The notes under the pieces were generated by a model. The model was not told where the DNA came from and made no database searches. It worked only from the letters and a program-made list of their open reading frames with translations. DNA of 64,000 bases from Hymenoscyphus infarciens. Taxonomy: Eukaryota > Ascomycota > Leotiomycetes > Helotiales > Helotiaceae. Location: NCBI GenBank assembly GCA_001414345.1, contig LLCB01000230.1, positions 1 to 64,000 of the forward strand, read 5' to 3'. Below are positions 32,951-45,663 of this stretch, piece after piece. Every line of letters starts with the position of its first letter. The stretch's first letter is position 1. Both the position numbers and the translations under genes were made by a program.

Positions 32951-35041
32951 ATGACGTCCTCAGAAACTGCTGATCTGGTTATCGTGGGTGCTGGTGAGCT
33001 TTGGTCGCGAGATCCGTTCTCAAGATCTCTCCACTTCCGAGATGAAGCTAACCAACGTATCAAACAGGTTGGTATGGGCTTGCCGCAGCCAAAACGTACC
33101 TCGAAGTGCATCCCGATGTGAAAGCTGTTCTCCTGGAGGCCGAGTCCTCTGCTGGGGGGGTATGGGCGAGTCACCGTCTTTATCCAGGGCTCAAGAGCAA
33201 TAATATGGTCGGAACATATGAGTATAGTGACTTTCCTATGGATGAAGCGACATGGGGTGTGAAGCCTGGTCAACATATTCCGGGAAACGTACTCCATGAA
33301 TATCTGACGGCATATGCAAAGAAGTTTGGGGTGTTCGACCGGATTCGATTCAATACAAAGGTCGAGAGTGTTGAGAGGGGCGAAATGGGAGGTTGGTTGT
33401 TACAGACCAATGACGGAAAGAATATATTCGCCGCGAAGTTGGTTATTGCTACCGGCTTGACATCTCAAGCATTTATGCCGACCTTCGAGGGTGAGGATTC
33501 ATTCGAGGCACCGCTGTTTCACAGCAAGGATTTCTTGCAACACAAGGATACCATAAAGACTGGAAAGAAAATAACAATTCTTGGGGGGACAAAATCGGCT
33601 TGGGATGCTGTGTACGCCTACGCTTCTGAAGAGGTCGAGGTTGATTGGATCATTCGAGGTAAGTGTGTGGCTCCCGATAGGCGGTAGCAACGGCAGTAAA
33701 TACTTCAGATTTGTACCTGCCTAACTTGCTCTGGTTGTTCCAACTCTCTCGGGCAATTCCAGTAATTATCCTAAAGACTTAGAACAATTTGAAGTATTAA
33801 CCTAAATCATTGGAACAATCAGATTAGATTGTCCCAGATGGTCTCGGTTAATACTTTAGAACAACAAGAGAATAGGTACCCAATTACCGCCGTTTGAATT
33901 CTCCGCCAATAATTGCTGAACCATAAAACTGATCAAGAAAAAAGAAAAAGGAAGGGGTCCATGTTGGATGGCACCTCCATACGTAACGCCGCTCAAGAAA
34001 TGGCTGGAAAAGCTTGTACATACTAGGTTTTTGACCTGGATGAGTCCATGTATCTGGGGAGACTCAGATGGGTATACTGGAATTCGAGGGTGGATGCACG
34101 GAACTGCAATTGGACGCGCCATTGTCAACCGCTTCTGGGCCATCCTTGGTGGTGATGTAATGTCATTGAACAACTATGACAGTCATCCGGAAACGGCAAA
34201 ATTGAAGCCATGGATTCCAGCATTTTGGATTGGTAGTGGGTTGAGCATTTTCAACTATGAGACTGATTTTTTCGACTTGGTAAAAAGCGGCAAGGTACAC
34301 GTCCACATATCCAATATCACCAAGTTGTCCAGAGGACAAGTGCATCTCAGCTCCGGTGTAACTCTCGAATCGGATGCACTTCTGTGTTCCACCGGTTGGA
34401 AGCACAACGCCCCTATGAAGTTCCAACCACCAGGTCTCGAAGAACAACTTGGTCTACCACATTTAAACGACGGAACAAAAACCGAGGAACCCCTAAATGC
34501 GAAAGCCGATGAGGAGATCCTGTCAAAATTCCCACGTCTAAAGGACCAACCAGAACAAAACAAAAAGCTACAACCTCTCACCAACAACAAGGCCGCCATT
34601 CCAAACCAGGAAAGTCTTTCATCGCTAGATTTGTATCGCTTCATGGTCCCCACAAAGCCAGAATTTCTCGAGACACACGATATTGCTTTTGCCGGAAGCT
34701 TGATGACCATCACAACAGCCATCATCGCTCAAACACAGGCGTTGTGGATAACCGCATATTTCGATGGAAAGCTCGCCTGCACCAAGAATGTCAACGAACA
34801 GGCTTCAGCTCTTCAATACTCTGCTACTCTTCACAACCGATTCGGCAAATGGCGATACCCAGGCGGCTGGGGTGGCAAGATTCCCGATTTCGTATTCGAT
34901 GCATTGCCCTACGTAGATATGTTGTTGACGGATTTGGGTATCAAATCGAGGAGAAAGGCAAGTGGTTTCAAGGAAATCACCGAGCCATACGGGCCGGAAG
35001 ATTACGTTGGCGTGGTTGGAGAGTGGACACGGGAGAATTGA
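32951..35041 (+). CDS. FAD-dependent (FMO-like) monooxygenase
   Basis: Three exons: 32951-32993, 33068-33658 and 33945-35041, giving 576 residues. Intron 1 (GTGAGC...ACAG) splits the dinucleotide-binding Gly, restoring LVIVGAGWYGLAAAK. Motifs are FAD-binding GxGxxG at about 13-18, then GTYEYSDFPM, HIPGNVLHEYL, LVIATGLTSQAFMPTFEG (about 138-155), the NADPH-binding ILGGTKSAWDAVY (about 185-197) and WMAPPYVTP. C-terminal parts include LLCSTGWK and the hydrophobic IAFAGSL. These mark class B flavoprotein monooxygenases of the fungal FMO type, which oxygenate small molecules, often in secondary metabolism or detoxification; the substrate is unknown. No biosynthetic gene partners are visible here. 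Intron 2 is unusually long (286 bp) because it contains a palindromic insertion. An alternative acceptor at 33950 would drop two residues. Confidence 0.9.
33779..33864. mobile_element. short palindromic MITE inside an FMO intron
   Basis: AGTATTAACC ... GGTTAATACT (33793-33855) forms an imperfect palindrome of about 62 bp with paired ACAATC/GATTGT near the centre. It is flanked by TTAGAACAA at 33779-33787 and again at 33856-33864, which looks like a 9 bp target duplication. Confidence 0.55.
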
Positions 35042-35800
35042 AGCAGAATCTATATATGTAAACAATACTGTAAGATGGGTTGTTTATTTGATGAATGAGA
35101 TTTCTTATGATGAAGGTTAAGAGATAAAAAATGAGGGGTAACTCTCAAGGGGAGAAGCACGGCCGCCCTACCAAAAACCCTCACCCTTTGTACTATATTA
35201 CACCGTATTCCGAGGCCAACTACAGTCGCAAAAATATAACAAAAACTCCAATCGATCCCTAAAGCCGTCTTGAATAATTATCTCAAGTCTTACAGTTTTT
35301 TTCAACACATCGAAGTAGAAGCTGGGTGTGCCTCAAATCGGCAGGTTTTTTCTGCAGGGTAAGTACCCAGGTCACATGTCAGTTGCCAAGAAGTGGCTTC
35401 TTCTATAGAAAATAAAAGCGGCAATAGATAGGCCTCGTTCTCCAATTTTTGGGCTAATCAAATCAATGTTAAATTGCTTTAAGTGTTTAAGAGGGTGGTT
35501 CCGATTGTTTGGGAATATTTGGACCAACTGTTTGGGTTTTTATAATGAGAAAATATACTTAAATAATAATAAAATTTTTACCTGCTGCCTTGATTTCAGG
35601 CAGCCTATGTACACATGTATATGCACGCTCTCTCGTCCACGCCCTTCCAGTTGATAACCGGACATTCTTTCCTCCTCTTACCTTACAACAAAAAATGCGC
35701 ATTCATATACACTAGGAATCTAAGCAGGCTCTTAAAAATCCCAACTTGAAAAACAACCCTGAGAAGAACCTTCCGAAAAACCACCGAAAAAACACAAACC
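35042..35800. other. intergenic, no gene seen
   Basis: 3' flank of the monooxygenase and upstream region of the next gene. Open frames are short and unrecognised. Confidence 0.5.
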
Positions 35801-36422
35801 ATGGATCTCACCCCAAACAACCTCTACATAGCTCTAAGCGCACGAAACATCGAAGGTTCCTACGTAAGTTCCATTTTTCTCGTTATCCTCTTCCCCCCCA
35901 ATATACTGCAAGTCTTTCAAAATACTGAACCCAATCCAGCACTGGGGTCTCCTCCGACCAACATCTCACCCCACAACAACCTGCATCTACTCCCACGCAA
36001 CCATCTCCTCGGCCACAAACGGACAGTGGCTAGCCCAAACAGTTCCCCAACCCCTTCCCATGACCGAACGGGCTTTAATCCTTATCTGGCGGGTTGGGTC
36101 AATCTCCCTCTCCCCAGAAAAATTAGATGAGGTCATGGGCAGTATCCCAGCAGATGGGAAACCGTCAGCGAGAACGGGGAAGGATTTCAATTGTCGAACT
36201 TGGGTTTTCGATGCCTTGGCAAAGCTTCATGAGGAAGGGGGCTTGAAGCTGGGTGTTGAACTTGGTAAGCATGATTCCTCATATCTAAAATTATGGTTGC
36301 GGAATTGATAAATTTTAGATAAGATCGAGAGAAGGGCTTTTGAGCTGGCGAATGGCGTTGAGAATGATGTTGTTGCTGGGGAAAGAGGGGCCTTGGTTGT
36401 GAATGATGACTTGAGGCTTTGA
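35801..36422 (+). CDS. small fungal protein of unknown function (YHW-type)
   Basis: Three exons: 35801-35863, 35940-36264 and 36319-36422, giving 163 residues, all GT-AG with consistent phase. It starts MDLTPNNLYIALSARNI and continues GSYHWGLLRPTSHPTTTC, then a strand-rich middle (LILIWRVGSISLSPEKLDE) and DFNCRTWVFDALAKLHEEGG, ending in a charged helix (DKIERRAFELANG). The N-terminal 'LYIAL....YHWGLL' and 'F.CR.WV.DAL..L' pattern is shared with a family of uncharacterised fungal proteins (possibly DUF6914-like; not verified) and with the gene at 39792-40608. No signal peptide or membrane segment. A hAT transposon begins 25 bp after the stop codon, so the native 3' UTR and terminator may be displaced. 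Confidence 0.8.
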
Positions 36423-36447
36423 AGTGAGAAAAATCAAAATAAGAAGG

Positions 36448-39359
36448 CAGTGTAGGGAATACGTATAGTTTTTAAAGAACTAACTGTACTAACTTACTAT
36501 ATAGTTAGTTTTAGTAAATTTTACTTAGTTTTAAATTACTTATCTAAAACTATAGTTAGTATAGTTTTATATAGTAAAACTATATAGTTTTAAAAACTAA
36601 GATATTAAAATTTTATAGTTTTAGCTAGGTTTTTAGAAAAGTTTAAGTTTTAAAGAGCTTAGAAAAGAGGAAAACTAAACTCTTTTAGGCTCTATTTTAG
36701 TAGTTTCTAGGCTTTCTATTAACTAGGCTCTTACTATCTATCTTATAATAAACTTTAAACATTAGTAATACTATTGTTAAAATAATAATAATAATATTAG
36801 TATACTACTAAAAGAAGCCTAGATACTCTCTAAGAGGTTAGTAAGAGTTTCTAAACCTACGCTAAAGATATACTAACCTCTTATATTCTTTACTTCTATC
36901 TAAGCTAAGGCCTAGGCTACTACTATTACTAAAGAAGTAGCTACTTTAAATAATAAACTAGAAGATAAAGATATAGACTAGGAATAAGTACTTTTATATA
37001 TACCTAGTAGGTCTCCTTCTACTAACTCGTCTTATTTAGTTTCCTCTAGTTTATCTACTAGTTTAAAGTATAAATATATATAAGAGTTAAATATAGAGTA
37101 ATAATACTCTTAGATATAAAACTATATACTCTTAGCAGATATTAATACTAAATATATATATTAAATAACAAAAAAGAACTCTTAAGATTATAAGTATTAT
37201 ATATAATAGTACTAAGTCTTATCTAGTACTAGAATTATATAAAAACACTTAATCAAAGTTTATAAGATTCTAGATAAAGGACTTTATTAAGAGATAGTAT
37301 ATAGTATAGAGTAGTAGATTAAGGTTACTTTAAAATTAGTATAGTAAAATACTAAAAAGCAATATTAAATTAGCTATAGTAATAGTATCTTACTTAATCT
37401 AAAAGTACTTAAATATCTCTAGGTATAAGTAATTATTATATATTCTCTAGCTTTTAAACTAGTAGAGGTTTCTAAGATTAGAGCCTTCTTATACTATCTT
37501 AATTCTAATATACTAGTTTAGCTTCTACTTATATATTATATAATCTATAAATAGATCTAAAACTAATATAATATATAAAAGGTTTAAATCTATTATCTAC
37601 TTAATAGTATACTCTTAAAAATCTATATCTTATATAATCTCTAAAGCTTACTAAATAATCTTATAATATTTAGTATACTAGCGTAGTTTATAAGAGCAAA
37701 TAAGAAGCTTTAATTAGTAGTATTAGCTTTTAAAAGAGTTAAAAGCTTATATATAAGTAAGTATCTTAGAGAGGCGATTATTAAGGTTTTAGAAGATTAA
37801 GGTTTTATATAAAATTTAGAATACTTTTAGATAGATAACACTTTAAATAATAATATAATAATAGAGTTTCTATAGTTAAGTATATACTTCTTTTACTCTA
37901 TTTAATACCTTTACTAACCTTTTAGAAATATGTTTTAAATATAGAATCTTAAATTATACTACTCTTAAGTATTAAATATATTATATAAGTTATATTATTA
38001 ACCTTACTATCTAGTCCTTCCTCTTTTATATAACTAAAGATACTCTTAACTATAATAATATTAATTAACCTTTAATACTTTAAGTAATAATAGATTATAT
38101 TAAAAATTAATATAAAATTAGACCTTTTAGTAAACTTTATAATATTATAATATATATTTAAAGGAGTATTTAATAGTTTATAGTATATAAAGAGATTATA
38201 GGATTAAAGCTTAAAAGAGATAATAGTATATAATAGAATTCTTAGTATAATATATTAGATAGTATACTTATTTATAAAGATAATATACTTCTTTACTTTA
38301 AATATAATAAAGATAATATACTCTCTAATAATAATTAGTATATTATATATATTATATATAAGTTTCTAAAGTAATTTAAGTATACTACTAAAACACTTAA
38401 GTTAGATTATTTAATACTCTTAGAAGTTTTTATTATAATAGATTATTATCTCTTACCTTTTAAGTATAGTAAAAGAATATTTATAAAAGACTTTATACTC
38501 TTATAGATATTTAATTTAGACTAAGAGAAGCTAAATAAATATTATTAATTATCTAATAGTTTACTAGTATATACTATAATACTTATATTAAATCTATATC
38601 TTAAATAGTAATATATTAATAAAAATTAGGAAAAAGCTTTTTAAGACTCTATTAGAGGTTTAGTACTTAATCTCTAAGAGGAATATTATCTAATAACCTT
38701 AGTATTACTTAATAATCCTACTACTACTACGACTACTCTAAAAGATAATAATAACCTCTTTTCCTTATTCCTTTATACTACCTTTAATAAGATTAATAGT
38801 ATATCTATTACTAATAAATATAAGTACTATTATACCTCTTCTACTATACTAATATATTTAAATCCTTTAAATAATAGCTCGAGCCTATCTAATAAAAGTA
38901 GTATCTAAATCTCTCTTAAAAAGCTCTTAATATACTCTTAATACCTACTATATCTACTAAGCTAGAGTAACTCTTCTCTAGTACTAAAATTATAATTACT
39001 AATTATTAGAACTATCTTAGCATACTCTTGATAAACGCTCTTATATACTTAAAGTCTTAGTTCAGTTTACTTAATATAGAAGATACTATAATAAAGATTA
39101 AAAGAGAGATTAGAGTATTAGAGAAGGAGGATAATAAGAGAATTATAAAGGAGGTTAATACTTTAGTTACTACTAAAGAGCTACTTTTAAGTTAAAAATA
39201 GTAGCTCTTTTTACCTATAGTTTTTAAAACTATAATAGTTTATATAGTTAGTTTTATTAATTTATTACTTAGTTCTACTAATAGTACTAAAACCGCAGTA
39301 TAGTTTAGTATATTCAAAACTGGACGAAAACTACGAAAACTGTACTAGTCCCTACACTG
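36448..39359 (+). mobile_element. hAT DNA transposon with RIP-inactivated transposase
   Basis: The left end begins CAGTGTAGGGAATAC and the right end is the inverse of CAGTGTAGGGACTAG, followed inward by matching AGTTTT tracts. The flanking 8 bp are TAAGAAGG (36440-36447) and TAAGGAGG (39360-39367), a hAT-size target duplication differing by one G/A transition. Near the right end, on the + strand at about 38941-39055, the hAT C-terminal dimerisation (hATC) signature can be read through RIP stops: IPTISTKLE-stop-LFSSTK, then ITNYQNYLSILLINALIYLK. It corresponds to the usual 'P...aE.vFS.a...i...R..L.....e.l..lk' motif. Stops in all frames show the copy is dead. Confidence 0.85.
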
Positions 39360-39367
39360 TAAGGAGG

Positions 39368-39791
39368 TTAGGAGGGATATTAATAGTTGAATTCTGCCAA
39401 TTTTGGGGGTTCGGTCAGTGTTACTTAGGCATCCATATAATATTTGCCCTCTTGTTGACCCCCTGAAAAGCGCCCCCTCGATACACTCTTAACACTCTTG
39501 ATGTCTAATGCAGGGTTGAATATAATAAAAGAACAGGAATATCAATAAACTTCAAGAGAAAAAGGTAATTCATAGTAAATAATAAGAAAGTTCGCTCAAA
39601 AGCAACTTAGTTATGGCAGGTGTCTCTTAGAAAGATGATGCATTGGAGTGCACACTATGAGCACTTTGGTAACCGAAATGCAGACCGGTACAACCACCGC
39701 TCACCAACCACAGCCTGCATTTCCCAGAAAACAAGACGGACACCAAACGACGATACATAGGAACCCAGTTATCCAGAGTAAGATAAACAAG
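39368..39791. other. intergenic between the hAT element and a convergent gene
   Basis: No frame supported on the + strand; the long + frame from 39648 is antisense to the minus-strand gene. Represents displaced 3' flank of the gene at 35801. Confidence 0.45.
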
Positions 39792-40608
39792 CTAGTCCAA
39801 TTCCATGTCCTGGTCCAAACCGCAGACCTCCGAGTCCATCGTTGGCAAAAGTGTATGTTGACCATTCTTCACAGTACAACCAGCCTTATACTTTTCTCCA
39901 AAAGCAAAAACCTCTTGCTCAACCTCATCCCAAGTATCGAAACTCATGATCCCCGCCATCTTGAGACGCTGACAAACTCGGCTGACATAAACACATCCAC
40001 TCTTCGACTCCAGCTTGTTGAAGGCCTCGCAGTAATCGTGGTCGTCTATGCGAACAATATCATCAACGTATCTTCCGTTCGAGTCGGACGAGTTCAAAGC
40101 GGCTACTCGGACAAGACCGACGATAAGAGGAGAAGAGCTTCGTTCAAGTGGATAGTCATCGACTTCGAGAGGGTATCGGTCATTAACGACGTGTTTGATG
40201 CGCCACTGCAACAAATTAGCATACGCTTTCCTCGTTTGGCTCAGGAGCCGAGGGCAGTGTTTAAGGATTAAACTTGCTCCCAGTCACTGAGAATGGGAGT
40301 TCAAAAAAGGGAACAAGGGAAAGATTCCTTACTCTGCTAGTTTCGAGTGCTGGACCTATTCGCTCGTGAGGTGGCTTGCATTTAGGCTCGACCGAATAAT
40401 AGACTTTGTGGTTGGTATCGGACTTGGACACTTGAACGAGGAGGCTCCAGTTGAAACGATGGAGCTTTGGGTAGTAGGAGAGGGCGATGTATGCGGAGTA
40501 GGGTTTGAGGATTGCGTAAAGCTTGTTCTCGAAGGTTTTGATGTATTTTGATTCAGTCCCAGATGGAATGATGTGTTCTTGTTTGGAATCAGACAGATTG
40601 ATATCCAT
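39792..40608 (-). CDS. unknown protein, likely relative of the gene at 35801
   Basis: Two exons, 40608-40333 and 40205-39792 (GTAAGG...TTGCAG, phase 0), 229 residues. The first in-frame ATG gives MDINLSDSKQEHI; an upstream exon cannot be excluded because the frame is open to 40767. SAYIALSYYPKLHRFNWSLL matches the layout of LYIALSARNIEGSYHWGLL in the other gene. SPLIVGLVRVAAL corresponds to its LILIWRVGSISL, and GCVYVSRVCQRLKMAG to its NCRTWVFDALAKLHEEG. So both appear to be one family of unknown function, here with a C-terminal extension (TWDEVEQEVFAFGEKYKAGC). No catalytic motif was recognised. Confidence 0.7.
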
Positions 40609-41170
40609 GATGAGAACGTGGAAGGTTTGTGGCAGTGCTCCAACGTTGTTTGTTGTTACGCGATATGTAGGTGAAAAAGAGCTTGGCTTAGAGCTAGCCC
40701 TGAAGACTTGGGCTTCGGAAACGCTAGCAGGCGCTACTAAGCTGGTAATGGTGACAAGACATACCACGAGGCAAAGAGCAACTCACCAGTGAATCGGAGT
40801 TGAAGGGGGAACTTAAGTCAGAGGTGGCTGATAGCCAGATACCTATTCACTATGCTTAAGAAAACACCTTCAAAGGAGACTCTATTAAGCTATAGTAAGA
40901 AAGAAGACAGAAAAATTAAAACTTATAAACAGATTAAGAGAATTTACAACTTCTGTCTAAACAAAATTAGACTTGAGTAGCTAGCTTAAATATTCAAATT
41001 GAGCACCACTCGTTGCTAATTTGCGCTTAAATATCTCAGAACTTATTTCAATTAACTTGATTAACTAAAACATTCTCAAATGATATAACTTAATCTTGAG
41101 GTTACTAGACATACTTACGGAGAACATTAGCTACGGCATCCTAAATATATTAAAAAGTTGGATTAACTAA
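40609..41170. other. promoter side of the minus-strand gene, grading into repeat DNA
   Basis: Composition falls to AT-rich from about 40890. No supported gene. Confidence 0.4.
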
Positions 41171-41210
41171 ATCGTAAATAAATAGTTTTTAATTTAAGTT
41201 CCCTCTCTCT

Positions 41211-41270
41211 CCTTCTCCTCTCTCTCCTTCTCCTCTCTCTCCTTCTCCTCTCTCTCCTTCTCCTATCTCT
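41211..41270. repeat. 15 bp pyrimidine minisatellite
   Basis: Four copies of CCTTCTCCTCTCTCT, the last with one change. It marks the left edge of the 15 kb RIP-degraded block. Confidence 0.9.
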
Positions 41271-41892
41271 ACTCTCCTGTCTTTCTTTATATAAAGACTA
41301 GATAGTCTTAACTAATATAACTAGCTAATTAGATATAGAATAGAGAGAGATAACGAGTATTACGTAGATAGTAGTAATATAGAGTATACTCTCACTTTTA
41401 TATCCTTACTATCTATTATCTGACTCTTATATTATATTCTTCTTATAGTTTCTAGATAAATAAGCGAGAAGAGAAGAGAGAGAAGAGAAGCGAGGAAGAA
41501 GAGAAGAGTAAAAAGATTATTTACGACTTTTTTACTTAAACTCTTATCTATACTAGGAAAAACCTTTTCCTTAGAATGTATTATAAGAGTGAATAGCCTC
41601 TTATATACTAGTTATATATCTACTCGCTTAGCTAGTGTTCTTAGCTATAAGTAGTCGGCTTAGATAGCTCTTTGAATATTAAGCTTTTTATACTTTTATA
41701 ATAGAATATTTACTTACTCTCTTAACTCTTACTTCTTATCTCTTACTTCTTATCTCTTATCTCTATTCTTCTCTCTCTCTCTTATATTCTCTTAGTATAT
41801 ATAATATATAGAAGAATAGAATAAGAGAGTAAGAGTATAATATAGTTTAGACTTTATAATATCTTTTAGAGGCTTTAGTTATAAATACTCGA

Positions 41893-42165
41893 CTTTTGTG
41901 ATTTGCGATTTATAATTTACGATTTAGTCGTTTCCGACTTTTTAGTATATCTAGGGCGTCCTATATATATCAAAAGTCGGAAACGACGACTAAATCGTAA
42001 ATCGTAAATTATAAATCGTAAATCGTAAATTATAAAGCTTAGATTTCTAAGTATATAGCCCTTTAGAGCTAAATCGCAAATTACAAATCGTAAATTGATA
42101 AACGTAGATTTTTTAGAGGCTAAATCGTAAATCGTAAATCGTAAATCATAAATTATAAAAGTTAT
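41893..42165. repeat. AAATCGTAA repeat block with central palindrome (left)
   Basis: Many copies of AAATCGTAAATCGTAA/TTACGATTTACGATTT around a palindrome whose arms contain TTTCCGACTTTT and AAAAGTCGGAAA. A related block occurs at 48600-48870, and a fragment at about 11911-11945. They may be subterminal transposase-binding repeats or an independent small element. Confidence 0.6.
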
Positions 42166-42899
42166 ATAATTAATAAATAATCGTAAAAGGTATTAAATAT
42201 TAAATTAAAATATATTAGAGTAAGAGATATATATATATAATATAAAAAGACTATATAAATCGACTTTTATTACTATAATAAGTTTCTAAATTATATCTTA
42301 AAACTAGGCCTTTTTTAAACTAATTACTCTAGATTACTTAATATTAAAGTAATTAGCTCGCTTTAAAAGCTTAAATAATCTTAATTTAAGATTATTTAAA
42401 CACTTTTAGCTACTTTTCTCAATTATATACTAATTTCCTAATTAGAGTTAGCGCTATTTATTTTATAAGCTAGAAAGTATACTTACTCTATATACTAACC
42501 CTCTTATATTACTTCTTCCTTTAAATACTATATACTACTCTCTATTATTCCTTCTTTTAAAAGTACTATTCTACTACTATATATACTCTCTCTCCTCTCT
42601 TAAATTTAAGTACTAATAATAATAGGAGAAGGAAGAGGATAAGCTCTAGTAGTAGTTCTAGGTATTTATTAAAGTATAATATCCTTAGTAGTAGAACCTC
42701 TTAAGATAAATTAAATTAGTTACTCCTTCTTTTAAATACTACTCTATATTATTCCTTTCTTTAAAAGTACTATTCTACTACTATATATACTCTCTCTTCT
42801 CTCTTAAATTCGAGTACTAACGACGATAGAAGAAGAAAGAGAATAAGCTCTAGTAGCAGCCCTATATAGTAGAAAGTGTAAAAAGAGCGATTTTAAGCG

Positions 42900-44699
42900 T
42901 ATAATAGAAGCCTAAATATACTACGTTAGTTTATCGATTTAGAGCTATATAAAGTGTTTATAAAGGAGTTATACTAAAAGAAAGTCTCTACTTAAGAGAT
43001 ATATAATATCCTTAAAAGTAAGTATAATATTAACGTCTCTAATACTACTCTTAAGCTCTAAATTAATATAGAGTAGAACCTTCGCTAGTATAAAAAAAGT
43101 AAGACTACTCTTACCTTATATATATAAGTAGTATATCTCTTTAAAGATATAGAATTATCTAATTTAAGTATAATATATATATTAAATTATAAGAGCTTTA
43201 TAATTAAGCCTTAGAAGCTTTAAAGGTTATAATTTAAAATAGGCCTTTAATATTAAAAGTTCCTTATATAAGAAGAGCGTAAAAAGCTAGAAGCTATCCT
43301 TTAATATAAGATCTACGAATATAGCTACTTTAGTACTATAAAGAGCTTTAGCCTTAGATTCCTCTATATATACCTTAATACTTATAGTATTAATAGAGAT
43401 AAAGATAAAAGATAGAGCTAGAATAAGATTTAAAAGACACTATTAAAGGTTAATAAGAAGGGGTATAATTATAGATTATAAGAGATTAAGGATACTTATA
43501 GTAAATATATTATACTAGAGCTTAATTTTATATAGAGTATTAATAGATATTATAAATTAAAGTTTATTAGTATTAAGATATATACTAGTATTAATATCTA
43601 TACTCGATTTCTCTCTTAGAGCTATTATAGTATCTTAAACAATATAGTAGTATCTACTCTATAGTAATATAATAATATTATAAGTAGCCTTAAAAAGATA
43701 CTATACTATATATAATTAGATTAAGGATCGGAATCTCTAATAATAGTAAACGCTTACTATATACTTTATTAATAATAAGCTATAAAAAGTAGTAAGAAGC
43801 TATACTAATTTTTAGACCTATATTAGTTTAGTACTTCTATAGCTAACTAATGTATTAAGACTTAGTAGAGATAGCTTATAAAAGAGTCTCTAAATAAGTA
43901 GAAGATATACTTCTAAAGTATTTATAAAAAGAGGTTATTTTCTAAAAAGAGCCTTTCTAATATAATTACTATATTATATATATATATTCTAATTATCTAG
44001 AAAGAGCTTTAAACGTTTATATATATATAAAATCGCTATTATATTCATACTAATACTAATTAAGAGTATAGGGTACTAAGAGTGCTATAGACTAACTTTT
44101 ACTATTCTAAGAGTAAAGAGTATCTAGTAGACGATTATAGTATTAAGATACCTGCTAAGAAGCTTACTAAGCTTTAAGAATTATATAAGAATTAGAATAT
44201 TAATATATATTTGCCTTAGATAACTCTAGAGTAGTATAAAATAAAATTATTAGTATATAGATATATACTACTAATTAATAAGATAATATATACTAAAGAG
44301 AGAGAAACTTATACTATAGTATACTTAGATTTAAGAGTAGAATTAATAGTATATATCTAAGAAAATAATTTAATAGGATTAAGTCTTTTAGGTAAGCTAG
44401 AGAGAGTATATAAGTAAGAGCTATACTCTAAGATAGCTTAAGGATTAAAGAAAGCTAGAGAGGCTAATTAAGATAAATTTAGCGTATACTTTAGTAATAA
44501 AGGTAAGAGCGATTAAGCGATAAACGTAGTATTAGATTATCTATATAATAGTAACTTCTTAGACGAGGAATTAGAGGAGTTAGATAATAATAGTTTAATA
44601 GGATTAGATAAGGATTTAAAGAAGTATATAACTAATAGATATACCTTACTAGTCGAAGATAATTTAGAAGGAGATTTAAAAACAGATATTAGTAAATAA
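42900..44699 (+). pseudogene. integrase-core (DDE) transposase of a fungal DNA element, RIP-degraded
   Basis: One + strand frame, reading TAA/TAG as former CAA/CAG/TGG, stays coherent from at least 43440 to the TAA at 44699. Readable markers are AYSKYIILELN (first Asp region is DTYSKY), QLDQGSESLIIVNAYYILYQ (second Asp), FSTSIANQCIKTQQRQLI (the family motif STS.aNQRIE.WW.QL with RIP changes) and IYFQSIYKKRLFSKKSL. The frame continues with PAKKLTKLQELYKNQNIN, TYTIVYLDLRVELIVYI and an acidic tail DEELEELDNN. This is the D-D-E integrase-core family common in basidiomycete and ascomycete genomes. The N-terminus is not defined. Confidence 0.6.
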
Positions 44700-45397
44700 A
44701 TTTATATTTAATTAATCTACTTTAAAGGCTACTAATTTATCTTTAAGATTAGGCCTCCTTCTTTATAGAGCTCTCTTACTAATAGATAGTATTAAACGTC
44801 GTTATTATAATAGAGAGCTCTAATAATTCTAATCCTAGGTTATCTACTAAAAGATAGTCTCTTAAGTCTATTTAAAAAGTAAGGTCTTAAATCTTTAATC
44901 TCCTCTCTCTCTATTAGTAACCTTATACTTAATATATATCTTTAGCTATAGTAGTAACTTTAGAATTATAGTATTATAATCTACTAACTAATTATAGACT
45001 CTATAGTAGTCTATAATCGTAATTACCTACTAGCTAGAGTAAATAGAATATTAATAAAGAGTAATATAACGAAGAAAGTATATATTACTATTTATAAAAG
45101 GCGTAGAAGGTTAGTTAGTAACGTTGTTTTTACTATTTATAATTAATAAGTAAATAGATATACTAAACTAAGAATAAACCTATATTAAATATAAGCCGAG
45201 CTCTAAACCTAAAATTCATATATTTCAGGTATAAAAAAAGGCTTAATATAACTCTAAAGAGGAATAGATATATTTATTAACTTTTAATTAAAATTAGAAG
45301 TAATTTATATAAAGTTATAAATATAGTTATAGATATGTAATTCTCTAAGTACCTAGGAGAGGATTTTAATAGAGTAAACCTACTAACTACGACTATT

Positions 45398-45663
45398 AGT
45401 ACTAAGCCTAATTTATAAATTACTTACTACTACTAATAAAAGTTAATAATCTTAAACTCTTAAATCTTTAAAAAATCGTAATATTATAAGTTCTATATCT
45501 ATTAAGTTCTAGTTAGCTTTATAAATATAAATAATACTATTCTATATTTAAATAAAAGATAAAAGAATTAATTTAGAATATTATATTTTTAAGCTAATTT
45601 AAGTATATAGATTACTAACTTTTATTAGTAGTAGTAAATAATTTATAAATTAGGCTTAGTATT
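45398..45663. mobile_element. palindromic MITE, 266 bp
   Basis: Arms of about 53 bp (45398-45451 and 45610-45663): AGTACTAAGCCTAATTTATA ... TACTACTAATAAAAGTTA and its inverse. The interior is AT-rich and non-coding. It is nested in the 15 kb repeat block between the two degraded frames. Confidence 0.6.

Noticed and set aside
39648..40271. 207-codon + strand frame.
   Set aside because: Antisense to the spliced minus-strand gene, with no recognisable motifs.
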